A stretch of 64,000 bases of DNA from Actinoplanes sp. M2I2 (GCF_023544445.1 NZ_JALPVJ010000033.1:1-64000); one strand, 5' to 3'. Shown: positions 36,211 to 46,633, counted from the stretch's first letter. Numbers and translations: made by a program. Notes: generated by a model not told the origin, from the sequence alone.

Positions 36211-38703
36211 ATGCCGAGCCTGACCCGCGCCGAGGCTACCGCCCGGGCCGCCACCGTCGATGTCCACCAGTACGAGGTCGACCTCGATCTGACCGCCGGG
36301 GGAGACACCTTCGGTTCGCGTGCTGTGGTGCGTTTCGAGGCGCGAGAGGGCGCCTCCACGTTCCTCGAGTTCGAGCCGGTGAGCGTGGTGAGCATGACGC
36401 TGAACGGCTCGCCGCTGCCCGAGTCGGCGCTCGCCGACGGCCGGCTCCGGCTGACCGGCCTCGCGGCGGACAACGAGCTGGCCGTCGAGGCCGTCATGCG
36501 GTACTCGAACACGGGCGAGGGCCTGCACAAGTACGTCGATCCGGCCGACGGCTCGATCTACATCTACCAGCACATGTTCATCAACAACGCGGGCCGCATC
36601 CTGCCCGCCTTCGACCAGCCCGACCTCAAGGCGTCGTTCCGCATCACCGTGACCGCGCCGCCGAGCTGGCGGGTGGCGGCCAACGGACCGCTGCTGTCGG
36701 GCGCGAACGGGCGCTGGGAGTTCGCGGCCACCAAGCCGATCTCGACCTATCTCTGCTCGCTGATCGCCGGCCCGTACCACGAGGTCACCGACTCGCACGA
36801 CGGCATCCCGCTGGCCCTGTTCGCCCGGGCCGCGCTGGCCGGGGCGCTCGAGGCCGAGGCGGCCGAGATCTTCGAGATCACCAAGCAGTGCCTCGACCGC
36901 TACCACGAGATCTTCGACATCCGGTACCCGTTCGGGCACTACCAGCAGGCCTTCGCCCCCGAGTTCAACTTCGGCGCGATGGAGTACCCGGGTCTGGTCG
37001 TCTTCCGTGACGAGTTCATCTACCGCTCGGCGGTGACCGACAGCGAGCGCGAGCACCGGGCCAACGTGATCGCCCACGAGATGGCCCACATGTGGTTCGG
37101 CGACCTGGTGACCATGGCGTGGTGGGATGACCTGTGGCTGAACGAGTCGTTCGCGGAGTACATGGGCACCCGCATCACGACCGAGGCGACGCGCTTCCCC
37201 GGCGCCTGGACGACCTTCGCGATGCAGCGCAAGGCGTGGGGGCTGCGCGCCGACCAGCACCCGTCGACCCATCCGGTGGCGCCGGCCGAGGTCACCGACA
37301 CCGACCAGGCGCTGCTCAACTTCGACGGCATCTCGTACGCCAAGGGCGCCGCCGTGCTCAAGCAGCTGGTGGCCTTCGTGGGCGAGGAGGCGTTCCGCGC
37401 CGGTGTGAACGCGCACTTCGCGGCGCACTCCTACGGCAACGCCACGCTGGCCGATCTGCTCGGCGCGCTCTCCAAGGCCAGTGGGCGCGACCTCACCGCC
37501 TGGGCCGACGTCTGGTTGCGCCAGCCCCAGGTCAACACGCTGCGCACCGCGGTCACGCGCGAGGGGTCCTCGTACGCGTCGGTGGTCGTCGAGCAGACCG
37601 CCCCCGAGGCCCATCCGACTCTGCGCCCGCACCGGCTCGGCCTCGGCCTCTGGGACCGTGACGCCGACGGCAGCGTGCGGCGGCGCAAGCTGGTCGAGGT
37701 CGAGGTGGACGCGACCGGCCGCACCGAGGTGCCCGAGCTGGCCGGCGAGCCGGTGGCCGACCTGCTGCTGCTCAACGACGGCGACCTCACGTACGCGAAG
37801 ATCCGGCTCGACGACGAGTCGGCCGCCGCCGTCCCGGCCGTCCTGCCGCTGATCGGCGACTCGCTGGCCCGCGCCGTGCTGTGGGCGGCCACGCTCGACG
37901 CGGTCGTCGACGGCGAGCGCCCGGTCGCCGAGCTGGTCACGCTCGTGCTGGCCGCCTTGCCGGTGGAGTCCGAGGTGGTGATCGTCGAGGACGTTCTCCG
38001 GGCCACCCGCAGCCTGGTCGACCGCTACGCCACACCGGAGGCGCGCCCGGCCGCCCTTGAGTTGCTCGCCCAGGCCGCCGACCGCCTGCTGGCCGCCTCG
38101 GAGCCGGGCGGGTCACGCCAGCTCGCCGCCGCCCGCGGCCTGATCGGCGCCACCACCGACGCCGCCCGGCTGCAGGACTGGCTGGCCGGCCGGAACGTGC
38201 CCGGCGGCCTGGCCGTCGACGCCGACCTGCGCTGGCTGATCGTCTACCGCCTGGCCGTGCTGGGCGCGGCCGGCGCCGACGTGATCGACGCCGAGTTCGA
38301 GCGGGACCGCAGCGCCCAGGGGGAACAGTGGGCCGCCCGCAGCCGGGCCGCCCGCCCGGACCCGTCGGCCAAGGCGGCGGCGTGGGCGGCGATCATCGAG
38401 GACGCCGCGCTCTCGAACCGCCTGGTGGAGATGACCGCGTCCGGCTTCTGGCAGGCCGAGCAGCTCGACCTGGTCCGCGAGTACGTGCCGCGATACTTCG
38501 CCGAGATGCCGGCGATGATGCGGATGCGCAGCGGCATGAGCGCGGAGCGCACGGCCGGCGCGGCGTACCCGGCCCTGATGGTCGAGCAGCGGACCCGCGA
38601 CCTGGCCGCCGGGCTGCTCGCGGACGACGACCTCGACCCGATCCTGCGGCGGGTCGTGCTCGACGCCGACGACGACCTCCGCCGGGCGCTGGCCGCCCGT
38701 TGA
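36211..38703 (+). CDS. pepN: aminopeptidase N, M1 family
   Basis: An 830-residue zinc aminopeptidase that removes N-terminal residues from peptides in the cytoplasm. The N-terminal beta domain includes the exopeptidase motif region FNFGAMEYPG. The zinc site is VIAHEMAHMWFGDL (HEXXH at 289-293) with the third ligand in WLNESFAEYMG. A long ERAP1-like helical C-terminal domain (about 500-830) follows. Length fits the actinobacterial PepN. The ATG at 36211 gives the standard N-terminus; earlier in-frame ATGs lie in the divergent trpS leader. Confidence 0.95.
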   Translation: MPSLTRAEATARAATVDVHQYEVDLDLTAGGDTFGSRAVVRFEAREGASTFLEFEPVSVVSMTLNGSPLPESALADGRLRLTGLAADNELAVEAVMRYSNTGEGLHKYVDPADGSIYIYQHMFINNAGRILPAFDQPDLKASFRITVTAPPSWRVAANGPLLSGANGRWEFAATKPISTYLCSLIAGPYHEVTDSHDGIPLALFARAALAGALEAEAAEIFEITKQCLDRYHEIFDIRYPFGHYQQAFAPEFNFGAMEYPGLVVFRDEFIYRSAVTDSEREHRANVIAHEMAHMWFGDLVTMAWWDDLWLNESFAEYMGTRITTEATRFPGAWTTFAMQRKAWGLRADQHPSTHPVAPAEVTDTDQALLNFDGISYAKGAAVLKQLVAFVGEEAFRAGVNAHFAAHSYGNATLADLLGALSKASGRDLTAWADVWLRQPQVNTLRTAVTREGSSYASVVVEQTAPEAHPTLRPHRLGLGLWDRDADGSVRRRKLVEVEVDATGRTEVPELAGEPVADLLLLNDGDLTYAKIRLDDESAAAVPAVLPLIGDSLARAVLWAATLDAVVDGERPVAELVTLVLAALPVESEVVIVEDVLRATRSLVDRYATPEARPAALELLAQAADRLLAASEPGGSRQLAAARGLIGATTDAARLQDWLAGRNVPGGLAVDADLRWLIVYRLAVLGAAGADVIDAEFERDRSAQGEQWAARSRAARPDPSAKAAAWAAIIEDAALSNRLVEMTASGFWQAEQLDLVREYVPRYFAEMPAMMRMRSGMSAERTAGAAYPALMVEQRTRDLAAGLLADDDLDPILRRVVLDADDDLRRALAAR

Positions 38704-38732
38704 ACCCGGGTGCCCTTGATCGGGACGAGGCT

Positions 38733-38738
38733 TATCCT
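38733..38738 (+). promoter_or_regulatory. -10 element (TATCCT) for leaderless nadD
   Basis: TATCCT lies six bases before the ATG of nadD, which has no ribosome site. Confidence 0.45.
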
Positions 38739-38744
38739 GCAGTG

Positions 38745-39350
38745 ATGTCGGGCCGGCGGATCGGGATCATGGGTGGGACGTTCGATCCCGTCCACCACGG
38801 CCACCTGGTGGCGGCCAGCGAGGTGCAGGCGCGATTCGACCTCGACGAGGTGGTCTTCGTGCCCACCGGCCAGCCGTACCAGAAGGGTCGCGTCTCGCCG
38901 GCCGAGGACCGCTACCTGATGACGGTCATCGCCACGGCGTCCAACCCGCGCTTCCACGTCAGCCGGGCCGACATCGACCGCGACGGCCCCACCTACACGA
39001 TCGACACCCTGCGGGACATGCGCGCGATCTACGGCGCCGATGCGTCGCTGTTCTTCATCACCGGCGCGGACGCCCTCAACCGCATCCTGAGCTGGAAGGA
39101 CGCGCTCGAGATGTTCGCCGCGGCGCACTTCGTGGGGGTCACCCGGCCCGGCTTCGAGCTCACCGACGACCACCTGCCCGAGGACAGCGTCACGCTGGTC
39201 GAGGTGCCGGCCATGGCGATCTCGTCGTCCGCCTGCCGCGACCGCGTGGCCGCGGGCGAGCCGGTGTGGTATCTGGTGCCCGACGGTGTCGTGCAATACA
39301 TCAACAAGCGAGGCCTCTATCGGGGGTCGGGAAATGTCACAGCGGTGTGA
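38745..39350 (+). CDS. nadD: nicotinate-nucleotide adenylyltransferase
   Basis: A 201-residue enzyme that joins ATP and nicotinate mononucleotide to deamido-NAD. The nucleotidyltransferase motif GTFDPVHHGH is at residues 11-20, and the second motif is ISSSACRDRV. The ATG at 38745 follows a -10 element by six bases; a GTG one codon upstream is possible. The order nadD-rsfS-phosphatase is conserved in actinobacteria (nadD is Rv2421c in M. tuberculosis). Confidence 0.96.
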   Translation: MSGRRIGIMGGTFDPVHHGHLVAASEVQARFDLDEVVFVPTGQPYQKGRVSPAEDRYLMTVIATASNPRFHVSRADIDRDGPTYTIDTLRDMRAIYGADASLFFITGADALNRILSWKDALEMFAAAHFVGVTRPGFELTDDHLPEDSVTLVEVPAMAISSSACRDRVAAGEPVWYLVPDGVVQYINKRGLYRGSGNVTAV

Positions 39351-39443
39351 GACGCTTGATGTGCTGGACAACCGTCCGGACCTGAAACCAGCCCGCCGAG
39401 TCAATCAGCCCGCTGGGTAAGCCCGCCTAACGAGAGGCCACTC

Positions 39444-39833
39444 TTGCCCGTCACTGAACGCGCTTATGAACTGGCTATGACGGCCGCCCAGGCCGCCGCC
39501 GACAAGAAGGCGCAAGACATCGTCGTGATCGATGTCGGAGACCAGCTCTACATCACCGACGCCTTCGTGATCGCCTCCGCGTCCAACGAGCGTCAGGTCG
39601 CCGCGATCGTCGACGCCGTCGAGGAAGCGCTGCTCGACCTCCCCGAGAAGGCCAAGCCCGTGCGTCGCGAGGGCGAGCGCCAGGGGCGGTGGGTGCTGCT
39701 CGACTACGTCGACATCGTCGTCCACATCCAGCATGCCGAGGAACGCGAGTTCTACGCCCTCGACAAGCTGTGGAAGGACTGCCCGACGGTCCAGTTCGTG
39801 GACCGCGACATGGCCGACGCCGAAGCTTCGTGA
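39444..39833 (+). CDS. rsfS: ribosome silencing factor RsfS
   Basis: A 129-residue protein of the RsfS/YbeB/DUF143 family that binds L14 and blocks joining of the subunits when nutrients are short. The core segment is VVIDVGDQLYITDAFVIASASNERQ, and the end YVDIVVHIQHAEEREFYALDKLW is typical. The TTG start follows an AGAGG ribosome site. Its stop overlaps the next gene by GTGA, giving a coupled pair. Confidence 0.95.
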   Translation: MPVTERAYELAMTAAQAAADKKAQDIVVIDVGDQLYITDAFVIASASNERQVAAIVDAVEEALLDLPEKAKPVRREGERQGRWVLLDYVDIVVHIQHAEEREFYALDKLWKDCPTVQFVDRDMADAEAS

Positions 39834-40459
39834 ACCGCCTGATCGTCTGGCGCCACGGCAACACCGACTGGAACGCCACCCATCGCGTCCAGGGTCAGAC
39901 CGACGTGTCGCTCAACGACCTGGGCCGTCAGCAGGCCGTCGACGCCGCCGAACTGCTGGTCAAGCTGAAACCGGACGCGATCGTCGCCAGCGACCTGCGC
40001 CGGGCGGCCGACACCGCGGCGGCGCTGGCCGCGCTGACCGGGCTGTCGATCAGCTATGACAAGCGGCTGCGCGAGCGGTATTTCGGCGCCTGGCAGGGCC
40101 TCACCATGACCGAGGTGACCCAGGTCCACCCCGAGCAGCACGCCCGGTGGACAGCGGGTCAAGAGGTCGGCGGCGACGTCGAAACCCTCGACGAGCTGGG
40201 CACCCGGGTGGCCGACGGGTTGCTCGACGCCGCCGCACTGGCGCCGCCCGGCGGCACGGTCGTGGTCGCGACGCACGGCGCCGCCGCCCGCCAGGGAGTC
40301 GGCCACCTGCTGGGCTGGCCGATCGAGCAGTTGCGCACCCTGCGCGCCCTGCAGAACTGCCACTGGATCGAGCTCAACCTCGACGACAAGCGGGGATGGC
40401 AGCTGGCGGCCTACAACGTCGGCCCGTTCAGCGACCACCCGGTCCCGCCGCCGGTGTGA
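39830..40459 (+). CDS. histidine phosphatase, probable glucosyl-3-phosphoglycerate phosphatase
   Basis: A 209-residue member of the phosphoglycerate-mutase-like phosphatases. The catalytic motif VWRHGNTDWN places R8, H9 and the second Arg in SDLRRAADTA; the late catalytic His is in VVATHGAAARQG. The position directly after rsfS matches Rv2419c (GpgP), which dephosphorylates glucosyl-3-phosphoglycerate on the way to methylglucose lipopolysaccharide. The function is inferred from that synteny and family. GTG start overlapping the rsfS stop. Confidence 0.85.
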   Translation: MNRLIVWRHGNTDWNATHRVQGQTDVSLNDLGRQQAVDAAELLVKLKPDAIVASDLRRAADTAAALAALTGLSISYDKRLRERYFGAWQGLTMTEVTQVHPEQHARWTAGQEVGGDVETLDELGTRVADGLLDAAALAPPGGTVVVATHGAAARQGVGHLLGWPIEQLRTLRALQNCHWIELNLDDKRGWQLAAYNVGPFSDHPVPPPV

Positions 40460-40485
40460 TCATCCGGGAACCGCGGAAGATCCGG

Positions 40486-40491
40486 TAGCGT
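40486..40491 (+). promoter_or_regulatory. -10 element (TAGCGT) before lipoprotein gene
   Basis: TAGCGT lies nine bases before the ATG at 40501, with no ribosome site between, suggesting a very short or absent leader. Confidence 0.35.
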
Positions 40492-40500
40492 CCAAGCATC

Positions 40501-40917
40501 ATGGTGACTCGGACAGTTTCCGCTCTTCTGTTTCTCGTGCTCGTCGCCGGCTGTGCCAACAACACGGCCGACACCGGCGCTGCCCCGGCTCCCGCGCCCT
40601 CCCCGTCCGCCTCGGACGTGATCGACCTGCCCGTGCCCACGGCCAAGCCCAGTGGGCCCGCGGGGAAGCCGTCCGCCGGAGGCCCGGCCGCCGGCGGCCG
40701 CACGATCACCGGCACGGTGACCGCCGGCGTCGAGCCCAACTGCCTGCTCCTCACGGACGGCTCCGGATCACACCTGCTGATCTTCGACGACCCGGCGATG
40801 CGCGCCGACGCCGCCGTCGGCAGCAAGGTCACGATCGTCGGCAGCTCGCAGCCCGACATGATGTCCACCTGCCAGCAGGGTGTGCCGTTCGTCGTCGTGT
40901 CGGTCGAGAAGGGCTGA
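40501..40917 (+). CDS. putative lipoprotein with OB-like domain
   Basis: A 138-residue exported protein. The signal VSALLFLVLVAGC has its lipidation Cys at residue 18. A Pro/Ala/Ser linker to about residue 70 precedes a beta-rich domain (RTITGTVTAGVEPNCLLLTDG to VPFVVVSVEKG) with two Cys that could form a disulfide. The domain pattern resembles small OB-fold or DUF modules that bind ions or polymers, but no family is certain. It occupies the place between the phosphatase and DegV genes. Confidence 0.7.
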   Translation: MVTRTVSALLFLVLVAGCANNTADTGAAPAPAPSPSASDVIDLPVPTAKPSGPAGKPSAGGPAAGGRTITGTVTAGVEPNCLLLTDGSGSHLLIFDDPAMRADAAVGSKVTIVGSSQPDMMSTCQQGVPFVVVSVEKG

Positions 40918-40942
40918 TCGACCTGGGCCGGGGCCGATCGGT

Positions 40943-40948
40943 TACCGT
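40943..40948 (+). promoter_or_regulatory. -10 element (TACCGT) for leaderless degV
   Basis: TACCGT lies six bases before the ATG at 40955. The same hexamer stands at the same place before the phage integrase gene. Confidence 0.45.
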
Positions 40949-40954
40949 GCCCGC

Positions 40955-41803
40955 ATGTCCGTCGCGGTCGTCACCGACTCCACCGCGTACCTGCCCGCCG
41001 AACTCAGCGGCTCGTATGAGCTGACCGTCGTGCCCCTGACCGTGGTCATCAACGGCACCGACGGGCTCGAGGGGCTCGAGATCCAGCCCGCCGAGGTCGC
41101 CCGGGCTCTCGGCGAGCGCCGCACGGCGGTGAGCACGTCCCGGCCCGCGCCGTCCCAGTTCGCGACCGCCTACCGGGAGCTGCTGGACGCCGGCGCCGAC
41201 GGCATCGTGTCGGTCCACCTGTCGGCCAAGCTCTCCGGCACCTTCGAGGCCGCGTCGCTGGCCGCGGCCGAGGCCGGGCCGCGGGTCCAGGTCGTCGACA
41301 GCGGGGCGACCGGGATGGGGCTGGGGTTCGCCGCCCTGGCCGCGGCGGCGGCCGCGCGCCAGGGGCGAGACCTCGATGCCGTACGGCGGGAGGCTGTCCA
41401 CCACGCCTCCCGGGTGAGCACGCTGTTCTACGTCGACACGCTGGAGTTCCTGCGCCGCGGTGGGCGGATCGGGGCGGCGTCGGCGCTGCTCGGAACGGCT
41501 CTGTCGGTCAAGCCGATCCTGCACATGGTGGACGGGACCATCGTCCTCAAGGACAAGGTGCGGACGGCCGGGCGGGCGCTCGCGAAGCTCGTCGATCTGG
41601 CCGTCGAGGCGGCCGGCGACGGCGAGGTGGACATCGCCGTGCACCACCTGGAGGCCCCCGACCGCGCGACGGCCCTGGCCGACGCGGTGGCGATGCGGCT
41701 GGGCGACCGGCTCCGGGACTGCTACATCACCGAGATCGGGGCCGTGGTCGCCGCGCATGTGGGCCCCGGCCTGGCCGCCGTCGTGGTGCATCGGCGGGGC
41801 TGA
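40955..41803 (+). CDS. DegV family fatty-acid-binding protein
   Basis: A 282-residue protein of the DegV/FakB family. N-terminal VAVVTDSTAYLP, the ligand segment STSRPAPSQF, SVHLSAKLSGTFEAA and the late SVKPILHM are all diagnostic. Relatives bind a fatty acid and present it to the kinase FakA; no FakA (Dak-domain) gene is in the window. The gene follows the lipoprotein gene and lies upstream of two reverse-strand genes. It corresponds to Rv2417c in the conserved gene order that leads to comEA/comEC. Confidence 0.9.
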   Translation: MSVAVVTDSTAYLPAELSGSYELTVVPLTVVINGTDGLEGLEIQPAEVARALGERRTAVSTSRPAPSQFATAYRELLDAGADGIVSVHLSAKLSGTFEAASLAAAEAGPRVQVVDSGATGMGLGFAALAAAAAARQGRDLDAVRREAVHHASRVSTLFYVDTLEFLRRGGRIGAASALLGTALSVKPILHMVDGTIVLKDKVRTAGRALAKLVDLAVEAAGDGEVDIAVHHLEAPDRATALADAVAMRLGDRLRDCYITEIGAVVAAHVGPGLAAVVVHRRG

Positions 41804-41843
41804 CTCCCGGCTGGCCGGCTCTGTGGCCGCCGACCTCGGCCCT

Positions 41844-41911
41844 GCCGGCCTGGTCTCTGTCCGGCCACTTCGTCCCCGCCGGCCTGGTCTCTGCCCGGCC
41901 ACTTCGTCCCC
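41844..41911. repeat. two 34-bp tandem repeats
   Basis: Two head-to-tail 34-base units (41844-41877 and 41878-41911, one mismatch) fill the gap between the ends of the convergent DegV and 41949 genes, with a broken third unit after. They may take part in termination or simply mark slippage; no function is evident. Confidence 0.85.
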
Positions 41912-41948
41912 GCCGGGTCTGTGTCTGTCGGCTACCGTGGCGGGCGCG

Positions 41949-42968
41949 TCAGCTTTTGCGCCATCGGAACGGGTTGAGACCGGCGACCGGCTCGAGCCGG
42001 GGGGCCAGCTCCCGCCACGGCATCGTGCGGTCGCCGATCCGCACCTCGTCGGCCGTGGGGAGCAGGGACTTCTCGTCCCAGACGGCTCGGGTGTGCCAGC
42101 CCGTGTCGTCGTCGCCGATCAGCTCGAGCTCGGCTGCGGGCTCGGTGAGGTGGGCCGCCTGGCGGGCGTACTCCTGGACAGCGAGGATGGCGCCGGCGCG
42201 TTGGACGGTGTGGTGCAGGGGATGGCCGGGGTCGACGGTGTAGGGGACGGTGCAGCCCTCGGCGTCACTGACGTACGCCATCGGGGTGATCGGCCGGGCC
42301 GACCGCGCGTAGAGCTCCTCGGCCTGGGCGAAGAGGGCCGGCAGATGGGGGCTGTCGGCCGAGGTGAGCAGAAGCGTGCCGCGTTCGGGGGCGAACGCCA
42401 TGGGCGGACCGTCGACCTGGGGTGCAAGGCGTTCCAGCCAGTGCCTCAGCAGCAGGTGCGAGGTCCAGTACGCGTCCCCGTTGTCGACGAACCGGACGAC
42501 CGCGGTCGGAGCGCTCTTGAGGGTGGCTCCCTCGAGGTTGGACCGGGCCGCGGCGAAGACGTCGTCGGCGCGTACGTCCCAGGTCTTGATCTGCTCCCCG
42601 GTCACGTAGGTCATGGCCTCGGGATGGTCGATGACGACGTACTCGAAAAGGTAGGGGAACGCCGGTCGTCGTAGCGGGGCGCCCGGGGTGGCGCCGCGGA
42701 TGACGGGACGCAGCAGGGGTTTCGCCTGCTGCCAGGTCGGGGGGATCGGGTTCGCGATCAGACCGGCGATGTACGCCCTGATCTGTTTGCGCCGCAGCTC
42801 GGCCAGCGGAGCGAGGTCGACTATCTCGGGTTCCTGGTGGACAGTCGGTGCAAAACGGACCTGGAACGTCCGAGCGTCGTAGCGGACGGCTTTGAAGCCG
42901 GACTTGCGCAGCCGCCGGACCACCTGGGTGGCCAGCCTGACCCGCGCGAGCCTTCGCAGCAGGCCCAC
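41949..42968 (-). CDS. conserved hypothetical protein, DUF1444-like
   Basis: A 339-residue soluble protein. The N-terminus is basic (MGLLRRLARVRLATQVVRRLRKSG), followed by a region with PFPYLFEYVV-like content (RPAFPYLFEYVVIDHPEAMTYV split by hydrophobic strands) and TWDVRADDVFAAARSNLEG, which recalls DUF1444 (YtpQ) proteins. There are no recognisable catalytic residues. GTG start with an AAAGAGGG site. It lies 18 bases downstream of the methyltransferase gene on the same strand and is probably co-transcribed with it. The DUF assignment is tentative. Confidence 0.65.
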   Translation of the reverse strand: MGLLRRLARVRLATQVVRRLRKSGFKAVRYDARTFQVRFAPTVHQEPEIVDLAPLAELRRKQIRAYIAGLIANPIPPTWQQAKPLLRPVIRGATPGAPLRRPAFPYLFEYVVIDHPEAMTYVTGEQIKTWDVRADDVFAAARSNLEGATLKSAPTAVVRFVDNGDAYWTSHLLLRHWLERLAPQVDGPPMAFAPERGTLLLTSADSPHLPALFAQAEELYARSARPITPMAYVSDAEGCTVPYTVDPGHPLHHTVQRAGAILAVQEYARQAAHLTEPAAELELIGDDDTGWHTRAVWDEKSLLPTADEVRIGDRTMPWRELAPRLEPVAGLNPFRWRKS

Positions 42969-42986
42969 CGGTACGCCCTCTTTCCT

Positions 42987-43760
42987 CTAAGGCCTCTTGG
43001 CCCGGACCACTCGAGCATCGAGATCCTCGTCGTAGAAGACGTCGCCGTCCAGGCCCGAACGGCCGATGACTTCCAACGCCGGTCCCTCCTGGGCCCCGGT
43101 GATCTCGGAGAGCACGACCCCGGTCTCGGAGAGCCACGTGGGAGCGCTCCCGATCACGCGGCGAAAGATATCAAGGCCGTCGGAGCCCCCGTCGAGCGCC
43201 AGCCGAGGCTCGTGATCACGAGCCTCGGACGGCAGCAACGGGAGGTGGGCGGTCGCGACGTAGGGCACGTTGGCCAGCAGCACGTCCACCCGGCCGCGCA
43301 GACCGTCGGGCAGCGGGGCGTAGAGGTCGCCCTCGTGGACGTCGGCGATGCCGTTGGCGCGGGCGCAGGCGGTGGCGGCCGGGTCGAGGTCGGCGGCGTG
43401 CAACTCGATGCCGGGCCGCCGGTGCCGCACGGCCAGACCCAGGGCGCCCGAGCCGCAGCAGAGGTCGAGCACGACCCGCGGGTCATGACGTGCGGCCAGG
43501 TCGACGAGAAGCCGGCTGCGGACCCGGGGGACGAAGACCCCGGGCCTGAGGCGAACGCGGACACCGGCGAAGTCGGCGTGACCGACGACCTGCTCGAGCG
43601 GTTCGCCCTGGGCGCGCCGCCGCACGAACACGTCGAGCGTGTGGTCGTCGGGAGCCACCTCGCGCAGCACGGCCGCCTCCTCCTCGGCGAAGACACACCC
43701 CGCCGCCCGCAGCGTCGTGATCGCCGTGGCCAGCGCGTCCTCCGTGATCGTCACGCCCAC
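42987..43760 (-). CDS. PrmC-related N5-glutamine methyltransferase (TIGR03704-like)
   Basis: A 257-residue SAM-dependent methyltransferase. The SAM-binding loop is VVLDLCCGSGALGLAV, and the motif equivalent to NPPY is NVPY (LLANVPYVATAHLP), a change that sets this group apart from true PrmC. The segment GGSDGLDIFRRV is typical. It may methylate a glutamine in a protein; true PrmC is expected elsewhere with prfA. GTG start at 43760; a second GTG at 43754 is possible. Divergent from comEA with two DnaA-box-like sites between. Confidence 0.82.
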   Translation of the reverse strand: MGVTITEDALATAITTLRAAGCVFAEEEAAVLREVAPDDHTLDVFVRRRAQGEPLEQVVGHADFAGVRVRLRPGVFVPRVRSRLLVDLAARHDPRVVLDLCCGSGALGLAVRHRRPGIELHAADLDPAATACARANGIADVHEGDLYAPLPDGLRGRVDVLLANVPYVATAHLPLLPSEARDHEPRLALDGGSDGLDIFRRVIGSAPTWLSETGVVLSEITGAQEGPALEVIGRSGLDGDVFYDEDLDARVVRAKRP

Positions 43761-43790
43761 CCCGTAGCACAGGTCAACCGGGTCGCTGAG

Positions 43791-43816
43791 TTATCCACAA
43801 TGCACCCCTGTCCACA
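43791..43816. promoter_or_regulatory. pair of DnaA boxes before comEA
   Basis: TTATCCACA at 43791-43799 is a perfect DnaA box of the Escherichia coli R1 type, and TGTCCACA at 43809-43816 matches the actinobacterial box TTGTCCACA in eight bases. They are 18 bases apart, on the same strand, between divergent genes and about 45-70 bases before the comEA start. DnaA could act here as a regulator. Binding is not shown. Confidence 0.5.
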
Positions 43817-43846
43817 GAGCCCGCGGCGTGCGGACGCGGTCTTCCC

Positions 43847-43852
43847 TAGCGT
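43847..43852 (+). promoter_or_regulatory. -10 element (TAGCGT) for leaderless comEA
   Basis: TAGCGT lies seven bases before the GTG at 43860 and helped decide that start; no ribosome site is present. Confidence 0.45.
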
Positions 43853-43859
43853 GCCTGGC

Positions 43860-45538
43860 GTGCGAGAGCGGAAGCCCCCCGACGACGCCGTGGCCCAGAG
43901 GCTGCGGTCGGTGCTCGCCGGTCCGGTCCGCGACCGGCCAGCCCCGGCCGCCCCAACCCCGTCCCCATCGTTGCCCATCCACGCCACCCCGCCCGCGGCC
44001 GGTGATCGTGCCGTCTCCGGCGGTCTTCCCGCGTTGGCCGAGGTCGGCGACCCGTTGCAGTGGTCCGACATCATTCCGGCCTGGCCCGACGACGTGGACC
44101 TGGAGGCGGCGCCCAGCGCCGTATTTCACCCGTTCCGGTCAGGTGCGCCTCCGGATGCTGGCCGACCGGGCCACCAGCCTGCTGCGCAGCTGGACGGCTA
44201 CCGGCCGGGGACGCCCTGGTCCACGCCGCCGGCTTCGCAGCATCAACGAACCCCGCCCGACGAGCCGTCGATGACGCCTGATGTGGCGGTCTCACCGCCG
44301 CCGACCGTCGTCACTGTGCGGCCACCTGCCGACGCTGATCCGGCGGCTGTCTCTGTGCGGTCGCCTGGCGGTGCTGATTCGACGGTTGTCGCGGGGCGGT
44401 CGCCTGGCGGTGCTGATCGCGCGGTTGTCGCGGAGCAGTCGCCTAGCGGTGCTTATCGGACCGTTGTCGCCGTGCGGTCGCCTACAGGTGTTCATCCGAC
44501 CGTGGTCGCCGGGCGAGCGCCCGGCGGCGCCTCCTCGATCGTCGCCGGCAGTGATTCCCGGACCTCTCACCTTGGTGATCTGATGCCTGATTCCGAGCCC
44601 TTCCCCGCCCCGGCCGCACGCTCTCCGTTGCCGCCGCCCGGATGGGTGCTGCCCGAGGCCGATCATCGCGGTACCGGCGTGCCGGTCCCGCCGGCGGACG
44701 AGCAGCCCGATGTGGGGAACTACCAGTTCGACCCGGCGGGGGAGCGCTTCGCCTTCGCCGGGTCGGCGGCGCCTGAGGAGCCGCCCGCGCTCACCGGGGC
44801 CGGTGCCTTCGGCGGGCCGGCGGATGGGGAGCGCCGGTTCGGGCTCGGTGCCTTCGACCCGGGCCGACGAGGGGTGCGGGCGCTGGTGGCGGTCGTAGCC
44901 GTGGTGATCCTCATCGCCGCCGTGCTGGCGTGGCGGGCCCGTCCACGCGTCGACCCGGTGGCGCCGCCGCCGCTGGGCGCGGTCGAGTCGGGGGCGGGCG
45001 GTGGCCCGGCTGGCGGTGGACCGGCAGGCGGTGGACCGGGCGGGCCGCCCGTCGTCGCGCGCGGGTCCGCATCTGCGCCGGCCGAGGTGGTCATCGCCGT
45101 CGGCGGCAAGGTCCGCCGGCCCGGCCTGGTCCGCCTCGCGCCCGGCGCTCGGGTGGCCGATGCCCTGACCGCGGCGGGCGGCGCCCAGCCGGGCGTGGAC
45201 GTGGCCGTCCTCAACCTCGCCCGCAAGGTTGTCGACGGCGAGCTCATCATGGTCGGCGTCACGCCGCCGCCGGGCGTGGTCGCGCCGCCGGGTGCCGCGC
45301 CCACCGCGCCCGACGCACCCGGAGCACCCGGAGCACCCGGAGCACCCGGGGGCCTGGTCAACTTGAACACCGCGACTCTGGCCGACCTCGACACGCTGCC
45401 CGGCGTCGGTCCGGTGCTGGCGCAGCGCATCCTCGACGCCCGGGACGCGCAGGGCGGTTTCCGGGCGGTCGGCGATCTCCGCAAGGTCGACGGTATCGGC
45501 GACGCCCGTTACGACCAGCTCAAGGACCTGGTGACGGT

Positions 45539-45542
<4 letters not shown>
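43860..45542 (+). CDS. comEA: ComEA family DNA-binding protein with long N-terminal extension
   Basis: A 560-residue protein. The C-terminal helix-hairpin-helix region VNLNTATLADLDTLPGVGP and the preceding SLBB domain (VVIAVGGKVRRPGLVRLAPG to ELIMVG) are the ComEA core. A single membrane helix (about 339-361, VRALVAVVAVVILIAAVLAW) places them outside. The N-terminal ~330 residues are unusual: cytoplasmic, Pro-rich, with six 13-residue repeats from a 39-bp DNA repeat. In competent bacteria ComEA binds incoming DNA and passes it to ComEC. The next gene, coupled by ATGA, is comEC, which is interrupted by the prophage. Confidence 0.85.
44319..44552. repeat. six 39-bp tandem repeats in comEA
   Basis: Units start at 44319, 44358, 44397, 44436, 44475 and 44514, exactly 39 bases apart. 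They encode 13-residue repeats of the form VRSPGGADxTVVA. The first and last are the most diverged. Confidence 0.9.

Positions 45543-46633
<1,091 letters not shown>

Noticed and set aside
44319..44552. 39-bp repeats considered as a CRISPR array.
   Set aside because: Units are contiguous without unique spacers and are in frame within comEA. The octamer array at 50381-50584 was rejected as CRISPR for the same lack of spacers and for the short unit.
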